Assembly: GCA_936450465.1 (NCBI GenBank)
Contig: OW388291.1
Location: 75,974,436 to 76,038,435, forward strand
DNA length: 64,000 nucleotides
Reading direction: 5' to 3'
From: Gibbula magus
Lineage: Eukaryota > Mollusca > Gastropoda > Trochida > Trochidae
Positions within the stretch are counted from its first letter, which is position 1. Each line of letters starts with the position of its first letter. The position numbers and the translations under genes were made by a program. This document shows, piece by piece, positions 55,021 through 64,000 of this stretch. The notes beneath the pieces were generated by a model. The model worked only from the letters and a program-made list of their open reading frames with translations, was not told the DNA's origin and ran no database searches.

Positions 55021-58000
55021 GTGGATTTTAAACTCGATGAAGAGTATCACCTGGACTACCTCCATATTATATTTCATTCACCTAGATGTAATAGTTGCCG
55101 AGAAAAGTTGTCCCCATTGCAGCATCACAGTCCTTTTGGTACAAAGTTCAATTTTGGATTCAAGGGCCATAACTCCGTAAAAAATAATATTTCGGAAATG
55201 GATTTTAAACTCGATGAAGAGTATCACCTGGACTACCTCCATATTAAATTTCATTCACCTAGATGTAATAGTTGCCGAGAAAACTTGTCCTTATTGCAGC
55301 ATCACAGCTCTTTTGGTACAAAGTTCAATTTTGGATTCAAGGGCTTCATAACTCCGTAAAAAATAATATTTCGGAAATGGATTTTAAACTCGATGAAGAG
55401 TATCACCTGGACAACCTCCATATTAAATTTCATTCACCTAGATGTAATAGTTGCCGAGAAAACTTGTCCCAATTGGAGCATCACAGCTCTTTTGGTACAA
55501 AGTTCAATTTTGGATTCAAGGGCCATAACTCCGTAAAAAATAATATTTCGGAAATGGATTTTAAACTCTATGAAGAGTATCACCTGGACTACCTCCATAT
55601 TAAATTTCATTCACCTAGATGTAATAGTTGCCGAGAAAACTTGTCCCAATTGGAGCATCACAGCTCTATTGGTACAAAGTTCAATTTTGGATTCAAGGGC
55701 TTCATAACTCCGTAAAAAATAATATTTCGGAAATGGATTTTAAACTCGATGAAGAGTATCACCTGGACAACCTCCATATTAAATTTCATTCACCTAGATG
55801 TAATAGTTGCCGAGAAAACTTGTCCCAATTGGAGCATCACAGCTCTTTTGGTACAAAGTTCAATTGTGGATTCAAGGGCCATAACTCCGTAAAAAATAAT
55901 ATTTCGGAAATGGATTTTAAACTCGATGAAGAGTATCACCTGGACTACCTCCATATTAAATTTCATTCACCTAGATGTAATAGTTGCCGAGAAAACTTGT
56001 CCTTATTGCAGCATCACAGCTCTTTTGGTACAAAGTTCAATTTTGGATTCAAGGGCTTCATAACTCCGTAAAAAATAATATTTCGGAAATGGATTTTAAA
56101 CTCGATGAAGAGTATCACCTGGACAACCTCCATATTAAATTTCATTCACCTAGATGTAATAGTTGCCGAGAAAACTTGTCCCAATTGGAGCATCACAGCT
56201 ATTTTGGTACAAAGTTCAACTGTGGATTCAAGGGCCATAACTCCGTAAAAAATAATATTTCGGAAATGGATTTTAAACTCGATGAAGAGTATCACCTGGA
56301 CTACCTCCATATTAAATTTCATTCACCTAGATGTAATAGTTGCCGAGAAAACTTGTCCTTATTGCAGCATCACAGCTCTTTTGGTACAAAGTTCAATTTT
56401 GGATTCAAGGGCTTCATAACTCCGTAAAAAATAATATTTCGGAAATGGATTTTAAACTCGATGAAGAGTATCACCTGGACAACCTCCATATTAAATTTCA
56501 TTCACCTAGATGTAATAGTTGCCGAGAAAACTTGTCCCAATTGGAGCATCACAGCTATTTTGGTACAAAGTTCAACTGTGGATTCAAGGGCCATAACTCC
56601 GTAAAAAATAATATTTCGGAAATGGATTTTAAACTCGATGAAGAGTATCACCTGGACTACCTCCATATTAAATTCCATTCACCTAGATGTAATAGTTGCC
56701 GAGAAAACTTGTCCTTATTGCAGCATCACAGCTCTTTTGGTACAAAGTTCAATTTTGGATTCAAGGGCTTCATAACTCCGTAAAAAATAATATTTCGGAA
56801 ATGGATTTTAAACTCGATGAAGAGTATCACCTGGACAACCTCCATATTAAATTTCATTCACCTAGATGTAATAGTTGCCGAGAAAACTTGTCCCAATTGG
56901 AGCATCACAGCTATTTTGGTACAAAGTTCAACTGTGGATTCAAGGGCCATAACTCCGTAAAAAATAATATTTCGGAAATGGATTTTAAACTCGATGAAGA
57001 GTATCACCTGGACTACCTCCATATTAAATTCCATTCACCTAGATGTAATAGTTGCCGAGAAAACTTGTCCCCATTGCAGCATCACAGTCCTTTTGGTACA
57101 AAGTTCAATTTTGGATTCAAGGGCCATAACTCCGTAAAAAATAATATTTCGGAAATGGATTTTAAACTCGATGAAGAGTATCACCTGGACTACCTCCATA
57201 TTAAATTTCATTCACCTAGATGTAATAGTTGCCGAGAAAACTTTTCCTTATTGCAGCATCACAGCTCTTTTGGTACAAAGTTCAATTTTGGATTCAAGGG
57301 CTTCATAACTCCGTAAAAAATAATATTTCGGAAATGGATTTTAAACTCGATGAAGAGTATCACCTGGACAACCTCCATATTAAATTTCATTCACCTAGAT
57401 GTAATAGTTGCCGAGAAAACTTGTCCCAATTGGAGCATCACAGCTCTTTTGGTACAAAGTTCAATTTGGATTCAAGGGCAATAACTCCGTAAAAAAATAA
57501 TATTTCGGAAGTGGATTTTAAACTCGATGAAGAGTATCACCTGGACTACCTCCATATTAGATTTCATTCACCTAGATGTAATAGTTGCCGAGAAAACTTG
57601 TCCCCATTGCAGCATCACAGTCCTTTTGGTACAAAGTTCAATTTTGGATTCAAGGGCCATAACTCCGTAAAAAATAATATTTCGGAAATGGATTTTAAAC
57701 TCGATGAAGAGTATCACCTGGACTACCTCCATATTAAATTCCATTCACCTAGATGTAATAGTTGCCGAGAAAACTTGTCCTTATTGCAGCATCACAGCTC
57801 TTTTGGTACAAAGTTCAATTTTGGATTCAAGGGCTTCATAACTCCGTAAAAAATAATATTTCGGAAATGGATTTTAAACTCGATGAAGAGTATCACCTGG
57901 ACAACCTCCATATTAAATTTCATTCACCTAGATGTAATAGTTGCCGAGAAAACTTGTCCCAATTGGAGCATCACAGCTATTTTGGTACAAAGTTCAACTG

Positions 58001-60270
58001 TGGATTCAAGGGCCATAACTCCGTAAAAAATAATATTTCGGAAATGGATTTTAAAATTGATGAAGAGTATCACCTGGACTACCTCCATATTAAATTTCAT
58101 TCACCTAGATGTAATAGTTGCCGAGAAAACTTGTCCTTATTGCAGCATCACAGCTCTTTTGGTACAAAGTTCAATTTTGGATTCAAGGGCTTCATAACTC
58201 CGTAAAAAATAATATTTCGGAAATGGATTTTAAACTCGATGAAGAGTATCACCTGGACAACCTCCATATTAAATTTCATTCACCTAGATGTAATAGTTGT
58301 CGAGAAAACTTGTCCCAATTGGAGCATCACAGCTATTTTGGTACAAAGTTCAACTGTGGATTCAAGGGCCATAACTCCGTAAAAAATAATATTTCGGAAA
58401 TGGATTTTAAACTCGATGAAGAGTATCACCTGGACTACCTCCATATTAAATTCCATTCACCTAGATGTAATAGTTGCCGAGAAAACTTGTCCTTATTGCA
58501 GCATCACAGCTCTTTTGGTACAAAGTTCAATTTTGGATTCAAGGGCTTCATAACTCCGTAAAAAATAATATTTCGGAAATGGATTTTAAACTCGATGAAG
58601 AGTATCACCTGGACAACCTCCATATTAAATTTCATTCACCTAGATGTAATAGTTGCCGAGAAAACTTGTCCCAATTGGAGCATCACAGCTATTTTGGTAC
58701 AAAGTTCAACTGTGGATTCAAGGGCCATAACTCCGTAAAAAATAATATTTCGGAAATGGATTTTAAACTCGATGAAGAGTATCACCTGGACTACCTCCAT
58801 ATTAAATTCCATTCACCTAGATGTAATAGTTGCCGAGAAAACTTGTCCCCATTGCAGCATCACAGTCCTTTTGGTACAAAGTTCAATTTTGGATTCAAGG
58901 GCCATAACTCCGTAAAAAATAATATTTCGGAAATGGATTTTAAACTCGATGAAGAGTATCACCTGGACTACCTCCATATTAAATTTCATTCACCTAGATG
59001 TAATAGTTGCCGAGAAAACTTTTCCTTATTGCAGCATCACAGCTCTTTTGGTACAAAGTTCAATTTTGGATTCAAGGGCTTCATAACTCCGTAAAAAATA
59101 ATATTTCGGAAATGGATTTTAAACTCGATGAAGAGTATCACCTGGACAACCTCCATATTAAATTTCATTCACCTAGATGTAATAGTTGCCGAGAAAACTT
59201 GTCCCAATTGGAGCATCACAGCTCTTTTGGTACAAAGTTCAATTTGGATTCAAGGGCAATAACTCCGTAAAAAAATAATATTTCGGAAGTGGATTTTAAA
59301 CTCGATGAAGAGTATCACCTGGACTACCTCCATATTAGATTTCATTCACCTAGATGTAATAGTTGCCGAGAAAAGTTGTCCCCATTGCAGCATCACAGTC
59401 CTTTTGGTACAAAGTTCAATTTTGGATTCAAGGGCCATAACTCCGTAAAAAATAATATTTCGGAAATGGATTTTAAACTCGATGAAGAGTATCACCTGGA
59501 CTACCTCCATATTAAATTTCATTCACCTAGATGTAATAGTTGCCGAGAAAACTTGTCCTTATTGCAGCATCACAGCTCTTTTGGTACAAAGTTCAATTTT
59601 GGATTCAAGGGCTTCATAACTCCGTAAAAAATAATATTTCGGAAATGGATTTTAAACTCGATGAAGAGTATCACCTGGACAACCTCCATATTAAATTTCA
59701 TTCACCTAGATGTAATAGTTGCCGAGAAAACTTGTCCCAATTGGAGCATCACAGCTCTTTTGGTACAAAGTTCAATTGTGGATTCAAGGGCCATAACTCC
59801 GTAAAAAACAATATTTCGGAAATGGATTTTAAACTCTATGAAGAGTATCACCTGGACTACCTCCATATTAAATTTCATTCACCTAGATGTAATAGTTGCC
59901 GAGAAAACTTGTCCCAATTGGAGCATCACAGCTCTATTGGTACAAAGTTCAATTTTGGATTCAAGGGCTTCATAACTCCGTAAAAAATAATATTTCGGAA
60001 ATGGATTTTAAACTCGATGAAGAGTATCACCTGGACTACCTCCATATTAAATTTCATTCACCTAGATGTAATAGTTGCCGAGAAAACTTGTCCCAATTGG
60101 AGCATCACAGCTCTTTTGGTACAAAGTTCAATTGTGGATTCAAGGGCCATAACTCCGTAAAAAATAATATTTCGGAAATGGATTTTAAACTCGATGAAGA
60201 GTATCACCTGGACTACCTCCATATTAAATTTCATTCACCTAGATGTAATAGTTGCCGAGAAAACTTGTCC
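55021..60270. repeat. Long-range copy within the satellite, offset 4268 bp
   Basis: Private variants at 55021-56000 (GAAAAGTTGTCC near 55105, AACTCTATGAAG near 55563, CAGCTCTATTGG near 55663) recur at 59289-60268 in the same order. The shared block is about 1 kb and the offset is 24 monomers. Confidence 0.8.
55984..59539. repeat. Ten-monomer (1778-bp) higher-order repeat, two copies
   Basis: The pattern of A and B monomers and private variants (for example the TTTTCC variant at 57242 and 59020, and the AATTTGGATTC deletion at 57464 and 59242) recurs at exactly 1778 bp, so 55984-57761 and 57762-59539 are successive copies. Confidence 0.85.
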
Positions 60271-63200
60271 TTATTGCAGCATCACAGCTCTTTTGGTACA
60301 AAGTTCAATTTTGGATTCAAGGGCTTCATAACTCCGTAAAAAATAATATTTCGGAAATGGATTTTAAACTCGATGAAGAGTATCACCTGGACAACCTCCA
60401 TATTAAATTTCATTCACCTAGATGTAATAGTTGCCGAGAAAACTTGTCCCAATTGGAGCATCACAGCTATTTTGGTACAAAGTTCAACTGTGGATTCAAG
60501 GGCCATAACTCCGTAAAAAATAATATTTCGGAAATGGATTTTAAACTCGATGAAGAGTATCACCTGGACTACCTCCATATTAAATTTCATTCACCTAGAT
60601 GTAATAGTTGCCGAGAAAACTTGTCCTTATTGCAGCATCACAGCTCTTTTGGTACAAAGTTCAATTTTGGATTCAAGGGCTTCATAACTCCGTAAAAAAT
60701 AATATTTCGGAAATGGATTTTAAACTCGATGAAGAGTATCACCTGGACAACCTCCATATTAAATTTCATTCACCTAGATGTAATAGTTGCCGAGAAAACT
60801 TGTCCCAATTGGAGCATCACAGCTATTTTGGTACAAAGTTCAACTGTGGATTCAAGGGCCATAACTCCGTAAAAAATAATATTTCGGAAATGGATTTTAA
60901 AGTCGATGAAGAGTATCACCTGGACTACCTCCATATTAAATTCCATTCACCTAGATGTAATAGTTGCCGAGAAAACTTGTCCTTATTGCAGCATCACAGC
61001 TCTTTTGGTACAAAGTTCAATTTTGGATTCAAGGGCTTCATAACTCCGTAAAAAATAATATTTCGGAAATGGATTTTAAACTCGATGAAGAGTATCACCT
61101 GGACAACCTCCATATTAAATTTCATTCACCTAGATGTAATAGTTGCCGAGAAAACTTGTCCTTATTGCAGCATCACAGCTCTTTTGGTACAAAGTTCAAT
61201 TTTGGATTCAAGGGCTTCATAACTCCGTAAAAAATAATATTTCGGAAATGGATTTTAAACTCGATGAAGAGTATCACCTGGACTACCTCCATATTAAATT
61301 TCATTCACCTAGATGTAATAGTTGCCGAGAAAACTTGTCCCAATTGGAGCATCACAGCTCTATTGGTACAAAGTTCAATTTTGGATTCAAGGGCTTCATA
61401 ACTCCGTAAAAAATAATATTTCGGAAATGGATTTTAAACTCGATGAAGAGTATCACCTGGACAACCTCCATATTAAATTTCATTCACCTAGATGTAATAG
61501 TTGCCGAGAAAACTTGTCCCAATTGGAGCATCACAGCTATTTTGGTACAAAGTTCAACTGTGGATTCAAGGGCCATAACTCCGTAAAAAATAATATTTCG
61601 GAAATGGATTTTAAACTCGATGAAGAGTATCACCTGGACTACCTCCATATTAAATTTCATTCACCTAGATGTAATAGTTGCCGAGAAAACTTGTCCTTAT
61701 TGCAGCATCACAGCTCTTTTGGTACAAAGTTCAATTTTGGATTCAAGGGCTTCATAACTCCGTAAAAAATAATATTTCGGAAATGGATTTTAAACTCGAT
61801 GAAGAGTATCACCTGGACAACCTCCATATTAAATTTCATTCACCTAGATGTAATAGTTGCCGAGAAAACTTGTCCCAATTGGAGCATCACAGCTATTTTG
61901 GTACAAAGTTCAACTGTGGATTCAAGGGCCATAACTCCGTAAAAAATAATATTTCGGAAATGGATTTTAAAGTCGATGAAGAGTATCACCTGGACTACCT
62001 CCATATTAAATTCCATTCACCTAGATGTAATAGTTGCCGAGAAAACTTGTCCTTATTGCAGCATCACAGCTCTTTTGGTACAAAGTTCAATTTTGGATTC
62101 AAGGGCTTCATAACTCCGTAAAAAATAATATTTCGGAAATGGATTTTAAACTCGATGAAGAGTATCACCTGGACAACCTCCATATTAAATTTCATTCACC
62201 TAGATGTAATAGTTGCCGAGAAAACTTGTCCCAATTGGAGCATCACAGCTCTTTTTGTACAAAGTTCAATTGCGGAGTCAAGGGCCATAACTCCGTAAAA
62301 AATAATATTTCGGAAATGGATTTTAAACTCGATGAAGAGTATCACCTGGACTACCTCCATATTAAATTTCATTCACCTAGATGTAATAGTTGCCGAGAAA
62401 ACTTGTCCTTATTGCAGCATCACAGCTCTTTTGGTACAAAGTTCAATTTTGGATTCAAGGGCTTCATAACTCCGTAAAAAATAATATTTCGGAAATGGAT
62501 TTTAAACTCGATGAAGAGTATCACCTGGACAACCTCCATATTAAATTTCATTCACCTAGATGTAATAGTTGCCGAGAAAACTTGTCCCAATTGGAGCATC
62601 ACAGCTATTTTGGTACAAAGTTCAACTGTGGATTCAAGGGCCATAACTCCGTAAAAAATAATATTTCGGAAATGGATTTTAAACTCGATGAAGAGTATCA
62701 CCTGGACTACCTCCATATTAAATTCCATTCACCTAGATGTAATAGTTGCCGAGAAAACTTGTCCCCATTGCAGCATCACAGTTCTTTTGGTACAAAGTTC
62801 AATTTTGGATTCAAGGGCTTCATAACTCCGTAAAAAATAATATTTCGGAAATGGATTTTTAACTCGATGAAGAGTATCACCTGGACAACCTCCATATTAA
62901 ATTTCATTCACCTAGATGTAATAGTTGCCGAGAAAACTTGTCCGAATTGGAGCATCACAGCTCTTTTGGTACAAAGTTCAATTGTGGATTCAAGGGCCAT
63001 AACTCCGTAAAAAATAATATTTCGGAAATGGATTTTAAACTCGATGAAGAGTATCACCTGGACAACCTCCATATTAAATTCCATTCACCTAGATGTAATA
63101 GTTGCCGAGAAAACTTGTCCTTATTGCAGCATCACAGCTCTTTTGGTACAAAGTTCAATTTTGGATTCAAGGGCTTCATAACTCCGTAAAAAATAATATT

Positions 63201-63900
63201 TCGGAAATGGATTTTAAACTCGATGAAGAGTATCACCTGGACAACCTCCATATTAAATTTCATTCACCTAGATGTAATAGTTGCCGAGAAAACTTGTCCC
63301 AATTGGAGCATCACAGCTATTTTGGTACAAAGTTCAACTGTGGATTCAAGGGCCATAACTCCGTAAAAAATAATATTTCGGAAATGGATTTTAAACTCGA
63401 TGAAGAGTATCACCTGGACTACCTCCATATTAAATTTCATTCACCTAGATGTAATAGTTGCCGAGAAAACTTGTCCTTATTGCAGCATCACAGCTCTTTT
63501 GGTACAAAGTTCAATTTTGGATTCAAGGGCTTCATAACTCCGTAAAAAATAATATTTCGGAAATGGATTTTAAACTCGATGAAGAGTATCACCTGGACAA
63601 CCTCCATATTAAATTTCATTCACCTAGATGTAATAGTTGCCGAGAAAACTTGTCCCAATTGGAGCATCACAGCTATTTTGGTACAAAGTTCAACTGTGGA
63701 TTCAAGGGCCATAACTCCGTAAAAAATAATATTTCGGAAATGGATTTTAAACTCGATGAAGAGTATCACCTGGACTACCTCCATATTAAATTCCATTCAC
63801 CTAGATGTAATAGTTGCCGAGAAAACTTGTCCCCATTGCAGCATCACAGTTCTTTTGGTACAAAGTTCAATTTTGGATTCAAGGGCTTCATAACTCCGTA
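60252..63900. repeat. Six-monomer (about 1070-bp) periodicity in the right part of the satellite
   Basis: The AAAGTCGATGAAG variant occurs at about 60899 and 61969 (1070 bp), and the GGATTTTTAACTCG variant at about 62853 and 63921 (1068 bp). This indicates larger repeat units made by unequal exchange. Confidence 0.75.
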
Positions 63901-64000
63901 AAAAATAATATTTCGGAAATGGATTTTTAACTCGATGAAGAGTATCACCTGGACAACCTCCATATTAAATTTCATTCACCTAGATGTAATAGTTGCCGAG

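Larger units (their letters stand above)
54170..64000. repeat. 177-179 bp satellite array, at least 54 monomers, continues past the window
   Basis: Near-identical monomers run head to tail from a diverged left edge (54170-54480) to the window end. Two main types differ by two bases: type A has AGGGCCATAACTCCG (177 bp), type B has AGGGCTTCATAACTCCG (179 bp). A minor type has AGGGCAATAACTCCG with an extra A. They mostly alternate A-B, giving a 356-bp dimer, with some A-A-B trimers of 533 bp (for example near 57229, 59007). The plus-strand frame through type A is open for 59 codons per monomer and closes at type B; the many short frames here are repeat translation, not genes. It is the same locus type as the 4-unit array at 4669. 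Confidence 0.97.

Noticed and set aside
54487..63901. Many 83-206 codon plus-strand frames in the satellite as protein genes
   Set aside because: They repeat with the monomer, start and stop at type A/B differences, and have no splice or promoter context; recorded as satellite and only the frame property is listed as a finding.
54170..64000. CRISPR-like array
   Set aside because: There are no unique spacers; whole 177-179 bp units repeat, and the genome is eukaryotic.
54170..64000. Centromeric satellite with a CENP-B box
   Set aside because: Monomer size fits, but no CENP-B box was found and a 10-kb array in a tandem gene region is not evidence of a centromere.

Overview
This is a repeat-rich, AT-rich eukaryotic nuclear window, most likely from a mollusc. 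The evidence is interrupted genes with GT-AG introns, tRNA-headed SINEs of molluscan style, Tc1, Ty3/gypsy, DIRS and Crypton-type elements, and dispersed repeats that start with CCCCCGCC and end with GCGGGGGATATGGCC. No operon, Shine-Dalgarno site, CRISPR array or functional tRNA/rRNA gene was seen. The organism is inferred from repeat style alone; no database search was possible.

The backbone is a tandem gene family on the + strand. Two paralogous five-exon genes can be assembled by eye with matching splice phases. Gene 1 has exons at 6934-7099, 7815-8026, 10088-10176, 15103-15301 and 21333-21446, coding for 259 aa. Gene 2 has exons at 31654-31819, 32525-32727, 33664-33755, 43373-43571 and 48357-48470, coding for 257 aa. 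Both predict a short Cys-rich (PAN-like) segment, one sushi/CCP domain and a C-terminal beta-rich domain that resembles a divergent galectin. The repeat unit is about 24.7 kb. Gene 1's last exon is present twice (21333 and 26166) because a 4.4-4.5 kb block is tandemly duplicated. Gene 2 carries a partial copy of its last exon (46359-46392) made by a 1998-bp tandem duplication.

A second module lies at the window start (1-5300) and again at 49559-54340. It holds a Crypton-type tyrosine recombinase remnant (- strand), a pogo-like MITE, a GC-box/ETS/CRE promoter with a THAP-like first exon (+ strand), a Cys-rich exon (- strand) and a satellite. The satellite is about 4 monomers in the first copy. 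In the second copy it is at least 54 monomers of 177-179 bp, filling 54170-64000 and running off the window. Between genes 1 and 2 most of this module is missing.

Mobile elements fill the introns and spacers: a full-length Tc1-like element (10914-12442) and a terminal fragment of the same family (24794-25095); a second Tc1-like element with nested insertions (27551-30754); decayed LINE reverse transcriptase pieces; a young Ty3/gypsy element (36373-41424) with 234-bp LTRs differing by one base and a GTGAC target duplication; several SINEs; and an internally deleted DIRS-like element inside the 1998-bp duplication. Intron 4 of gene 1 holds tandem repeats, including a 152-bp x 7 array.
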